A stretch of DNA of 5,601 bases from an uncultured bacterium (GTDB lineage: Bacteria; UBP6; UBA1177; JAKLFG01). Below are positions 1 to 5,601 of the stretch, piece by piece (position 1 is the stretch's first letter; each line of letters begins with the position of its first letter). The position numbers and the translations under genes are program-made. The DNA lies in assembly GCA_938048925.1 (NCBI GenBank), contig CALITV010000140.1, forward strand, positions 1 through 5,601, given 5' to 3'. The notes beneath the pieces are model-generated. The model saw only the letters and a list, made by a program, of their open reading frames with translations, had not been told where the DNA came from and did not search any database.

Positions 1-2422
1 GAGAAGGGTCTATAATCTCTTTCTCCTCGATCGTCCGTGTCGGCTCGGTTCCCTGCACAAAGAACATCGTGCGTCCTGTTTCGCTCACGAGCCCGGTCTT
101 GCGGTCTATCGTGACGGCGACGATGCCGGGCGGCTGTTTGAAGTCGCTCTTCGGAAAATTGGCGAGATAGCGTCCCATGAAATCCATCCATATCGGGAGC
201 GCCGCCTTCGAGCCCGACTCGTTGGGGCCGAGCGTAACACCGTGTTCGTCGTTACCGACCCAGACACCCGCGATGAATTCGGGTGAGAAGCCGATGAACC
301 ACGCATCGAAACTGTCGTTGGTGGTGCCGGTTTTGCCGCCGATCACTCGGCCGAGCGATGCGGCGCGCGCCGCGGTGCCATAGATCGTGACATCCTGCAG
401 GATGCGGGTCATGATGTAAGCGGTCTGCGGGCTCATGTTCTGCTCTTCGGAGCGCTTGGCGAAGTAGATGAAACGGTCTATTTTCTCGGCCATCGAGAGC
501 CATGGGTCGTAGAAGACGGTGTTGTTCTCGAGTATTTTTCCGTCGCGGTCTATCACCTTGCGAATGTAGGTGGTATAGGGTTTCTTGCCTTGGTTCGGGA
601 AGTGGGAAAAAGCATCGGTCAGTTCATCGAGAGTGAGACACGATGAGCCGAGTACCGTTCCGAACTCGGGGCGGAGAGGGCTCCGAATGCCGAGCCTTCT
701 CACGAAATCGAGACCGTAGGCGATGCCGATGTCGCTGAACATACGAACCGCCGGCGCATTGAGCGATTCGACGATTGCCTCCCAGAGCGTTACTTCGCCG
801 CGGAAGGTCTGCTCGTAGTTTTCCGGTTTGAAGTTGAGGTCGGTGGTGGCAACCGGTGCATCGAGAAGCATCGTTGCGGGGGTGTATTTCGGTTTTTTCT
901 CCTCGTCCTTCAGTTCGAGCGCAGCGGCGTAAAAGAGCGGTTTCATCGCAGATCCGGGTTGGCGACAGGCCTGCGAGGTGCGGTCGAATTCGCTCTTGCC
1001 GAAGTCATAACCGCCCATGATGGCGCGGATGTAGCCCGAATAGGGGTCCTTGACAATTGCGGCGCCTTGCGGGATCGGGAGTTGCTCGAGCGCAAAAAAG
1101 AAGTCGGGGGGAAGCGGCTTATCGAAGGCGCGATGATCGAACTCGTCGCTTACGCCGGCGGCGTCGGTCGCTCGGACGAGGACGACATCGCCCGGTTTGA
1201 CCACCTGCGCAGTCGAGGCGATGGAGACCCATCCGCCGAGAGGGTTGTAGGGACGAGCCCACTGAAGATGTTTGAGATAGATCGGCCGTTTGACCGCTCC
1301 GACCTGCACGAACGCCTCGTTTTTCTCCGCCGAGAGGACTACCCCCTGATAGAGCACGCCCCGCCGCATCGTTTCGGGGAGAATCTCGCCGAATGCCTTC
1401 CGGTGTCTTGCGAGATAGCGGTCGAGGTCTTTTGCTAGATTTATGCGATAGAGCGGCCCGGCGTAGCCTTGACGGCGGGAAATCGCGCGCAGGCCGGTGT
1501 AGAGCGCCTCGTCGAGCATCTGCCCGGCGCGCAGGTCGGCGGTGGTCGAGACGACGAGTCCCTCTTGATAGAGGCTCTCGGTGCCGTAGGTCTGCTGGAG
1601 ATGGCGCCGCACCTTCTCGCTGAAATAAGGGATTTTGTCGAGGAACACCTCGCGCATCGGATTTATCGTAAGGGGGGTGTTGCGCGCCGTTTCGTATTGC
1701 GCCTTGGTGATGTACCGTTCCTCGAACATGCGGCGCAGGACATAGTCGCGCCGTTTTTTCGCCTTTTCGGGGTTCACTTTCGGCGAGGCCTCGGAGGGAT
1801 ACTTCGGCAAACCGGCCAAGGTCGCCATCTCGGGGAGATCGAGTTCCCAGACATGTTTCGAGAAATAAGTAAGCGCCGCCGATTCGACCCCATAGGCGCC
1901 GCTGCCGAGGAAGATCTCGTTGAGGTAAAGATACAGTATCTCCTCCTTGGTCAAATGCCGTTCGAGTTCGATGGCGAGGAGCATGTCTTTGAGTTTTCGG
2001 GTGAAGGTTCGTTCGGTGCCAACGAACGACTTTGCAAGTTGCTGCGTAATGGTGGACCCCCCTTGTTTGATGCCGGTCGTCGCATACTTGAATGCGGCGC
2101 GAAGCATCGCAATCGGGTCAACGCCTTTGTGTTTGAAAAACTCGGCATCCTCGCCGGCGACGAAGGCGAGCGCAAGCAGGCGCGGTATCTTGTCGTAAGG
2201 GACGATGTTGCGCCGATTGTCTTGATAGAATTCGGCGATGAGTTGGCCGTCGAAGGCATAGACCTTGGTTCCCTGCGCCGGCTTGTAGTCGGCGACGGTC
2301 TCGATATGCGGTATCTGGCTCTTGATGATGCGGTATCCGACGAAAAGAAAAACGACAAGAGAAAAACTCCCGAGAAGAGTTCCCCAGAGGAGAAGAGAGA
2401 TCAGTCTTCGTTTGCGCTTCAC
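1..2422 (-). CDS. mrcA: Class A penicillin-binding protein 1A (bifunctional transglycosylase/transpeptidase), 3' end beyond the window
   Basis: Polymerises lipid II into glycan strands and cross-links their peptides at the outer face of the inner membrane. Seen: one open frame of 807 codons with no stop before the window edge. Residues 1-6 are basic and about 7-30 form a membrane anchor. The GT51 domain (about 50-225) has catalytic E91 in GEDAEFFKHKGVD, then GGSTITQQLAK (121-131) and LYLNEIFLGSGAYGVESAA (165-183). An OB-like insert typical of PBP1A lies at about 350-415. The transpeptidase domain (about 450-745) has SAMK with nucleophile S491, SLN at 553-555 and KTGT at 697-700; all active-site motifs are intact. 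The GTG start is well supported: an in-frame TGA lies at 2431-2429, the first in-frame ATG is codon 106 inside the GT domain, and GGTGA (2433-2429) sits 6 bases upstream. The GTG overlaps the rppH stop as GTGA. Family assignment is firm; the symbol (ponA is also used) is by analogy. Confidence 0.96.
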   Translation of the reverse strand, partial: MKRKRRLISLLLWGTLLGSFSLVVFLFVGYRIIKSQIPHIETVADYKPAQGTKVYAFDGQLIAEFYQDNRRNIVPYDKIPRLLALAFVAGEDAEFFKHKGVDPIAMLRAAFKYATTGIKQGGSTITQQLAKSFVGTERTFTRKLKDMLLAIELERHLTKEEILYLYLNEIFLGSGAYGVESAALTYFSKHVWELDLPEMATLAGLPKYPSEASPKVNPEKAKKRRDYVLRRMFEERYITKAQYETARNTPLTINPMREVFLDKIPYFSEKVRRHLQQTYGTESLYQEGLVVSTTADLRAGQMLDEALYTGLRAISRRQGYAGPLYRINLAKDLDRYLARHRKAFGEILPETMRRGVLYQGVVLSAEKNEAFVQVGAVKRPIYLKHLQWARPYNPLGGWVSIASTAQVVKPGDVVLVRATDAAGVSDEFDHRAFDKPLPPDFFFALEQLPIPQGAAIVKDPYSGYIRAIMGGYDFGKSEFDRTSQACRQPGSAMKPLFYAAALELKDEEKKPKYTPATMLLDAPVATTDLNFKPENYEQTFRGEVTLWEAIVESLNAPAVRMFSDIGIAYGLDFVRRLGIRSPLRPEFGTVLGSSCLTLDELTDAFSHFPNQGKKPYTTYIRKVIDRDGKILENNTVFYDPWLSMAEKIDRFIYFAKRSEEQNMSPQTAYIMTRILQDVTIYGTAARAASLGRVIGGKTGTTNDSFDAWFIGFSPEFIAGVWVGNDEHGVTLGPNESGSKAALPIWMDFMGRYLANFPKSDFKQPPGIVAVTIDRKTGLVSETGRTMFFVQGTEPTRTIEEKEIIDPS

Positions 2423-2856
2423 AGTGGTTCACCGAAAAAAGCACGGAATGCCGCCTCATAGCAGGGGCGCTTGAATGAAACGACGAGGGAGAGCACTTCG
2501 TTTCTATCTGCCCACCGGAATGAGCGGAACTCGTCATTCGGTCGGAGAATTGCTGCCGGGGCGGTGAGACGAAAGAGCAGATAGGTCTGCTCCTGTCCGG
2601 TGAAGCCGCGTTCCGATGCGACGCCCGCCGGCAGGTGGTAGGTAAACGGTCCCGCCGTGGCCGTAAGGTCAGCCGTCTCCGGTCCGAGCCCCGTTTCCTC
2701 GGCCAGTTCGCGCCAACCGGCGGTTTCTGGGTCTTCGCCGTCGTCAATGCCGCCCTGCGGCAGTTGCCATGCGCCCGGGGTGTCGCTTCGTTCCCCAATG
2801 AGGATATGTCCGGCGTCGTTCACGATTACGAGGGCCACATTGCGCCGGATCGTCAT
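2419..2856 (-). CDS. rppH: RNA pyrophosphohydrolase, Nudix family (RppH-like)
   Basis: Predicted to remove pyrophosphate from the 5' triphosphate end of mRNA, which opens it to 5'-end-dependent decay; some close relatives act on dinucleoside polyphosphates. Seen: 145 residues with a complete Nudix box at 35-57 (G35, E41, R49-E50-L51, E53-E54, G56-L57), metal ligands intact. RppH-type features surround it: WQLPQGG directly before the box, GQEQTYLLF in the middle and VVSFKR (125-130) near the C-terminus, all resembling E. coli RppH as I remember it; the usual basic C-terminal tail of the E. coli enzyme is absent. An ATG 14 codons upstream (2898) is in frame, but I prefer 2856: it overlaps the queD stop as ATGA and has GAGAGG at 2867-2862 with 5-base spacing. 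Its stop overlaps the PBP start. The alternative is a diadenosine tetraphosphate hydrolase of the same subfamily. Confidence 0.92.
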   Translation of the reverse strand: MTIRRNVALVIVNDAGHILIGERSDTPGAWQLPQGGIDDGEDPETAGWRELAEETGLGPETADLTATAGPFTYHLPAGVASERGFTGQEQTYLLFRLTAPAAILRPNDEFRSFRWADRNEVLSLVVSFKRPCYEAAFRAFFGEPL

Positions 2857-3236
2857 CGGTCCCTCTCGACGATGGCGCAGGATTTCTCCGATTCCCATAC
2901 GGCGACCTGTTCAACGCGGCAAGCAGGGGCCCGCACGGCGATGATCTTGCACGATTCTTCGAAAATGTGGCGGGCGATGTGTTCAGCGGTCGGGTTGACG
3001 GCGTCGAAGGGGGATGTCTCGTTCAGGTCGTGGTGGTCGAGACGCTCCAACACTGTCGCAAGGAGATCGTCAATCTCCTTGAAATCCATGACGAACCCTT
3101 CGTCGGTGAGTTCGGCACGGGAAACGGTGAGGCGGACTCGCCAGTTGTGACCGTGGAGATTCTCACATTTTCCCCGGTAATTACGCAGGCGGTGGGCCGC
3201 CGCAAAGAATGTTTCACGATATACGAGATAACGCAT
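2853..3236 (-). CDS. queD: 6-carboxytetrahydropterin synthase / 6-pyruvoyltetrahydropterin synthase family (QueD-like)
   Basis: Converts 7,8-dihydroneopterin triphosphate to 6-carboxy-5,6,7,8-tetrahydropterin, the second step toward queuosine and other 7-deazapurines. Seen: 127 residues, usual for the family. Zinc ligands are H15 (FAAAHRL) and H28/H30 in CENLHGHNW; C24 is the catalytic cysteine of the QueD-type CxxxHGH motif. LDHHDLN (66-72) supplies the Asp/His pair, NPTAEH (81-86) is a family signature and E115 is the likely pterin-anchoring Glu. An in-frame ATG exists at 3296, but it lies upstream of the predicted transcription start, whereas the ATG at 3236 begins the conserved first strand and has GGAGGAG (3252-3246) upstream, so 3236 is chosen. 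First gene of the queD-rppH-PBP run. E25 also fits the ExxHGH pattern described for PTPS-III enzymes of folate synthesis, so the exact reaction is less certain than the family. Confidence 0.9.
   Translation of the reverse strand: MRYLVYRETFFAAAHRLRNYRGKCENLHGHNWRVRLTVSRAELTDEGFVMDFKEIDDLLATVLERLDHHDLNETSPFDAVNPTAEHIARHIFEESCKIIAVRAPACRVEQVAVWESEKSCAIVERDR
2861..2867 (-). promoter_or_regulatory. Ribosome binding site of rppH, inside the end of queD
   Basis: GAGAGGG on the minus strand lies 4-5 bases before the ATG at 2856, within the last codons of queD. Together with the ATGA overlap it decides the rppH start and suggests translational coupling. Confidence 0.7.
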
Positions 3237-3245
3237 CGCTTCTTG

Positions 3246-3252
3246 CTCCTCC
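3246..3252 (-). promoter_or_regulatory. Ribosome binding site of queD
   Basis: GGAGGAG on the minus strand ends 9 bases before the ATG at 3236. It favours this start over the upstream in-frame ATG at 3296. Confidence 0.75.
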
Positions 3253-3286
3253 GTGCGGTACTGCGACGGATCGCCTAAACAGAGAT

Positions 3287-3315
3287 ACCCTATCACAAAG
3301 AAAAAACCGTTTCAA
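3287..3315 (-). promoter_or_regulatory. Predicted sigma70-type promoter of the queD-rppH-PBP operon
   Basis: Reading leftward, a -35 box TTGAAA (3315-3310) is followed by a 17-base spacer and TAGGGT (3292-3287). TG stands one base before the -10 box (TGATAGGGT), giving an extended -10 element. Transcription would start near 3280, leaving a leader of about 44 bases with the queD Shine-Dalgarno. The -10 box matches TATAAT at only three positions (T1, A2, T6), so the call rests on the -35, the spacing and the matching element on the other strand. Confidence 0.55.
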
Positions 3316-3347
3316 CTTTCAGCGCAGGGAAAAGCGACAGAAAAAAC

Positions 3348-3376
3348 TTGAAATTTTGCTTTTCCTCCCGTAGGGT
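3348..3376 (+). promoter_or_regulatory. Predicted sigma70-type promoter of the porin gene
   Basis: TTGAAA (3348-3353), 17-base spacer, TAGGGT (3371-3376), predicting a start near 3383 and a leader of about 39 bases. The two hexamers and spacer length are the same as in the divergent queD promoter. An A-rich stretch (3341-3346) lies just upstream of the -35 box. There is no extended -10 TG here. Confidence 0.55.
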
Positions 3377-3410
3377 GAGCAAGCGGCGTTTGGAAAGTCG
3401 TAAAGCGAAC

Positions 3411-3416
3411 GGAGGT
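3411..3416 (+). promoter_or_regulatory. Ribosome binding site of the porin gene
   Basis: GGAGGT lies 2 bases before the first of two tandem ATGs (3419) and 5 bases before the second (3422). The downstream lipoprotein gene uses the same GGAGGT with 5-base spacing, so the second ATG is the better start. Confidence 0.75.
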
Positions 3417-3421
3417 TCATG

Positions 3422-4915
3422 ATGGCAGGTAAGTTTGTGAAGGCGGCAATCGTCGTTTTGGTGGCATTGCTTCCTTTCGCGCTCTGTGCAGCGGACGATT
3501 TCGAAGATGACTTCGATGCCGAGAGAGCGGCCTCGGAAAAAGAGAAACGAAATCAATCCGAAAGCAACCAAGCGATAAAAGATCTGCTCGGCGATTCTCC
3601 TCGTGCCGATGAAGAAGAAGAGGAAGAGGAAGAAGAAGCGCCGCCGCCGAAGAAGAAGGCGGAGCCGCCCAAAAAGAAAGAGTCGGTTGACGAACTCCTT
3701 GGCGCCAAGAAGAAGGAAGAAAAAAAGCCGGCCCCGAAACCGGTGAGCGGCATCAGGCCGGTGGCAATGGTCAAGGGCTCGTTCAATTCCGGCTCTTATG
3801 CCAAGAATTACAAGCAGGGCCTCATGTACGGCTCGGTGGACGAGGGCATCATCGGCGCCGAGTTCAAGGGGAACGCCGTCTTCGCGAAGGCGACCATCAA
3901 TGTGCGCACCAATAACCCTCTTCTCTTTTCAGGAAAAGACGGACCGGCCGTTCAGTATAACCCAATGATGGACGACAACTATCTTGAAGGTAGCATTGCT
4001 AAAGGGATGCCCTATGAGGTCTATGGCGGGGTGAAACTGTTCGACATGGTGACGCTGCGTGCCGGCAAGATGATCACCGCGTACAGCATCCTCGATAGAT
4101 ATCAACACCTCGGTGTCGCGATAGGTACCCCCTACGGCACCCGGCCGCTCCTCGCGGTCGAGGGCTACATTCCCGAAACCGACGCCGGTTTCGCGCTCGG
4201 ATTCGACTACGACCTCGGCGATGATTCGGGTATCGTTGCCGAACTCATGATGGGAACCGGTGTCATTCCCTCGCTATCGTCTTTTTGGCATTCGCAAAAG
4301 ACGATAGGGATGTACTTCAAAGGCGGTTATCGCTCCGAAATGATCACCGCCCTGCTTGGATTCCAGTACCGCACCGATTATGATGGTGACACGAAAAAAC
4401 AGGTGCCGATCATAGGCTTTGGCCTCGGGGCGATATTCTCCTATGCCGGCTTCGAGACATGGCTTACCTTCGACTACACGATGATGCAACTTCTCTACTT
4501 CTCGGCGAAGTCGAGCAAGATGATCAACGGGAGTGTCGGCGGAATGAACCTCTCGCTCATGCCGGCCTACAACCTTCCGATAGACTACGGCTTTATTGAC
4601 AAACTCCAGTTCGGCGTTCGTTTCGATCTCGACCTCGGTGTTTATAACGAGGCCGCCGCCAACGGTAACTACCTCACTTGGTACACCAGTACCGACACAT
4701 CCAAGACCTACTATTTCAAACCAGACGCAATGGCAATGAGATTCGGTTTCGGCATCAACCTCTTCGCGAAGGAACTCGAGTCGGTGAAATCCTTCTTTGG
4801 CATCTCCTTCATGATGCAACCGCAATCGCAGATCATCAATAAAATCGGGTCTCAAAATGATGTCTTCAACTACGGATTCTATAACTTCGGTGTTCAAGGA
4901 GGCGCCGAGTTCTGA
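3422..4915 (+). CDS. Putative porin-like outer-membrane beta-barrel protein with charged N-terminal segment
   Basis: Probably an outer-membrane pore or channel; substrate unknown and no named family recognised. Seen: 497 residues (498 if translation begins at the adjacent ATG, 3419). The signal peptide is K4/K7 followed by a hydrophobic core (about 8-21), with likely cleavage after A23 or A24; C22 has a poor lipobox context. Mature residues 25-110 are low complexity: DDFEDDFD, a K/E/R/N/Q-rich stretch, IKDLLGD (52-58), nine Glu (64-72), Pro/Lys blocks, VDELLGA (89-95) and a Lys/Pro tail. From about 111 the sequence changes to Gly- and aromatic-rich alternating segments typical of amphipathic beta-strands, ending GGAEF with a C-terminal Phe, the usual BAM-recognition residue. 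Repeated strand-turn units such as YGGVKLFDMVTLRAGKM recall general porins. Own promoter and strong terminator, so probably monocistronic. The membrane location is inferred from composition and termini, not homology. Confidence 0.85.
   Translation: MAGKFVKAAIVVLVALLPFALCAADDFEDDFDAERAASEKEKRNQSESNQAIKDLLGDSPRADEEEEEEEEEAPPPKKKAEPPKKKESVDELLGAKKKEEKKPAPKPVSGIRPVAMVKGSFNSGSYAKNYKQGLMYGSVDEGIIGAEFKGNAVFAKATINVRTNNPLLFSGKDGPAVQYNPMMDDNYLEGSIAKGMPYEVYGGVKLFDMVTLRAGKMITAYSILDRYQHLGVAIGTPYGTRPLLAVEGYIPETDAGFALGFDYDLGDDSGIVAELMMGTGVIPSLSSFWHSQKTIGMYFKGGYRSEMITALLGFQYRTDYDGDTKKQVPIIGFGLGAIFSYAGFETWLTFDYTMMQLLYFSAKSSKMINGSVGGMNLSLMPAYNLPIDYGFIDKLQFGVRFDLDLGVYNEAAANGNYLTWYTSTDTSKTYYFKPDAMAMRFGFGINLFAKELESVKSFFGISFMMQPQSQIINKIGSQNDVFNYGFYNFGVQGGAEF
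3611..3637 (+). repeat. GAA/GAG triplet tract encoding nine Glu
   Basis: Nine consecutive Glu codons (seven GAA, two GAG), an imperfect triplet microsatellite within the porin's charged segment. It is followed by a GCG/CCG run and AAG-rich Lys blocks to about 3735. Slippage here would change length in frame. Confidence 0.85.
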
Positions 4916-4941
4916 TCGGTAGAGCACGAGTGTTTCATAAG

Positions 4942-4967
4942 GGCCCGGCATCGCCCGGGCCTTTTTT
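4942..4967 (+). terminator. Rho-independent terminator of the porin gene
   Basis: Perfect 7-bp stem GGCCCGG (4942-4948) / CCGGGCC (4955-4961), 6-base loop CATCGC, then six T (4962-4967), located 27 bases after the porin stop codon. A-T and G-T pairs can extend the stem base into the T-tract. No comparable T-tract exists for the opposite direction. Confidence 0.92.
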
Positions 4968-4969
4968 AT

Positions 4970-4999
4970 TTGACAAGCGGAGCGATGCTCCATTAATAT
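4970..4999 (+). promoter_or_regulatory. Predicted sigma70 promoter of the lipoprotein gene
   Basis: Consensus -35 TTGACA (4970-4975), 18-base spacer, TAATAT (4994-4999; TTAATA one base earlier gives 17). Start expected near 5006, with a leader of about 36 bases. The -35 box begins two bases after the T-tract of the preceding terminator, so the gene appears transcriptionally separate from the porin. Confidence 0.7.
4979..4991. repeat. Perfect inverted repeat in the promoter spacer, possible operator
   Basis: GGAGC-GAT-GCTCC, 5-base arms around a 3-base centre, lies wholly between the -35 and -10 boxes. A dimeric repressor or MerR-type regulator could bind here; no regulator gene is in the window, so this is only a candidate. 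Confidence 0.4.
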
Positions 5000-5029
5000 A
5001 GAAAACAAGGGGTTTTCGCAACCGAGTTG

Positions 5030-5036
5030 AGGAGGT
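5030..5036 (+). promoter_or_regulatory. Ribosome binding site of the lipoprotein gene
   Basis: AGGAGGT ends 5 bases before the ATG at 5042. An earlier ATG at 5037 touches the site and is in another frame, so 5042 is the start. Confidence 0.85.
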
Positions 5037-5041
5037 ATGGT

Positions 5042-5601
5042 ATGCGGAACAAAGTGGCGGCAATCGTGTTTGTGCTTTTTGTTGGGATGCTGATCATGTC
5101 CGCCTGTTCGGGCGAAAAGGAAACCGATCGTCGAGCAGAGATCCAGAAACTCGTTGAGCAGGGACAGTATGGGCCGGCAAAGCAGATGCTCATCGCTCTG
5201 CGGAGCAACTATCCGAACGATCAACAACTCATTGAGATGGAACATCTCTGCGATACCAAGATCGCCGAGCAGAAGTATGCCGACATCTGGAAGGAGGCGG
5301 AGGCGAAGGACGACTACCAAGAGTGGATCAAGGCGATGATCCGCATCAAGGAGGTCGAGAATGTCAACCGCGACATGGTCAAGGAATGGATCCAGAAGGC
5401 GACGCAAAAAGCGATAGATGCCGGTGCTCGCCAACTCAATGACGAGGAACTGCTCGGACTGCTCAACAAACTCTTCATTCGCTATCAGGTCATCACCGAG
5501 AAGGACCGCCTTATGTACATCACGCTGTTCTCCAAAGAGGGGCGTTTCCCTCTCAAAGAATGGAAGGATACCTTCCTTACGAAATATCCTGAACTCTTCG
5601 A
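5042..5601 (+). CDS. Putative lipoprotein with helical, TPR-like repeats, 3' end beyond the window
   Basis: Function unknown. Seen: 186 complete codons without a stop. N-terminal R2/K4 and a hydrophobic core (about 5-19) lead to IMSAC-SG, a plausible signal-peptidase-II site with C22 as the lipidated residue; Met at -3 is a non-ideal lipobox position. The mature protein has few Gly/Pro and looks almost all alpha-helical. The segment from about 30 to 65 (KLVEQGQYGPAKQML, then LRSNYPNDQQLIEM) resembles a tetratricopeptide unit, with the Y/G/A and NYPND pattern of BamD- or YbgF-like periplasmic scaffolds, followed by further charged Trp-containing helices. It has its own promoter with a possible operator. 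It lies directly downstream of the porin gene; a functional link is possible but inferred only from position. It could equally be an unrelated lineage-specific protein. Confidence 0.85.
   Translation, partial: MRNKVAAIVFVLFVGMLIMSACSGEKETDRRAEIQKLVEQGQYGPAKQMLIALRSNYPNDQQLIEMEHLCDTKIAEQKYADIWKEAEAKDDYQEWIKAMIRIKEVENVNRDMVKEWIQKATQKAIDAGARQLNDEELLGLLNKLFIRYQVITEKDRLMYITLFSKEGRFPLKEWKDTFLTKYPELF

Noticed and set aside
959..1438. 159-codon ORF on the plus strand
   Set aside because: Antisense to the transpeptidase and OB regions of PBP1A, with no domain or ribosome binding site.
1469..2461. 330-codon ORF on the plus strand
   Set aside because: Antisense to the PBP1A frame, which holds all the conserved motifs; the plus-strand translation has none.
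2118..2798. 226-codon minus-strand ORF overlapping rppH and the PBP start
   Set aside because: Arg/Ser/Pro-rich out-of-frame translation of two genes with intact catalytic motifs.
2857..2898. Longer rppH start at 2898
   Set aside because: It would overlap queD by 46 bases; the added residues are not conserved Nudix sequence, and the ATG at 2856 has both the ATGA overlap and a ribosome binding site.
3237..3286. preQ1 riboswitch in the queD leader
   Set aside because: The predicted leader is about 44 bases; I see no preQ1-I stem-loop with A-rich tail, only weak 4-bp hairpins.
3237..3296. Longer queD start at 3296
   Set aside because: The extra 20 codons overlap the predicted -10 box and start site and lie outside the conserved fold; a good Shine-Dalgarno serves 3236.
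3482..3496. Lipobox at C22 of the porin
   Set aside because: The residues before the Cys (F-A-L) do not fit a lipobox and a signal peptidase I site follows directly.
4274..5434. 386-codon ORF on the minus strand spanning the porin 3' half, terminator and lipoprotein 5' half
   Set aside because: It lies antisense to two genes with clear signal peptides and ribosome binding sites, crosses a strong terminator and a promoter, and its translation has no recognisable domain; it is a low-stop antisense frame.

Overview
The window comes from a diderm (Gram-negative-type) bacterium: it holds a bifunctional peptidoglycan synthase, a secreted beta-barrel protein ending in Phe, and a lipoprotein with a signal-peptidase-II-like signal. 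Coding DNA is moderately GC-rich, ATA (Ile) codons are used freely, and ribosome binding sites are strong AGGAGG type. I cannot assign a phylum from sequence alone.

Left half (3236 down to 1, minus strand): a tightly packed three-gene run, queD - rppH - class A penicillin-binding protein (PBP1A). The genes overlap by 4 bases at both junctions (ATGA, then GTGA), so they are probably one mRNA with coupled translation. The PBP reading frame is open from a GTG at 2422 to the window edge (807 complete codons, no stop) and carries all the glycosyltransferase and transpeptidase motifs; only its C-terminal tail is missing. The three products have no obvious biochemical link: deazapurine/pterin synthesis, mRNA 5'-end processing and cell-wall polymerisation.

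Centre (3237-3421): a divergent intergenic region. On each strand I find TTGAAA, 17 bases, TAGGGT, correctly placed for queD leftward and for the porin gene rightward.

Right half (3422-5601, plus strand): a porin-like outer-membrane protein with a signal peptide, a roughly 85-residue highly charged low-complexity segment (a nine-Glu run, then Pro/Lys-rich blocks) and a long beta-barrel-like domain. A strong intrinsic terminator follows. Two bases after its T-tract a new sigma70-type promoter begins, with a perfect inverted repeat in its spacer; it drives a helical, TPR-like lipoprotein gene that runs off the window.

No RNA genes, mobile elements or CRISPR arrays were seen. No dramatic new system is evident; the most unusual items are the charged N-terminal segment of the porin and the matched pair of divergent promoters.
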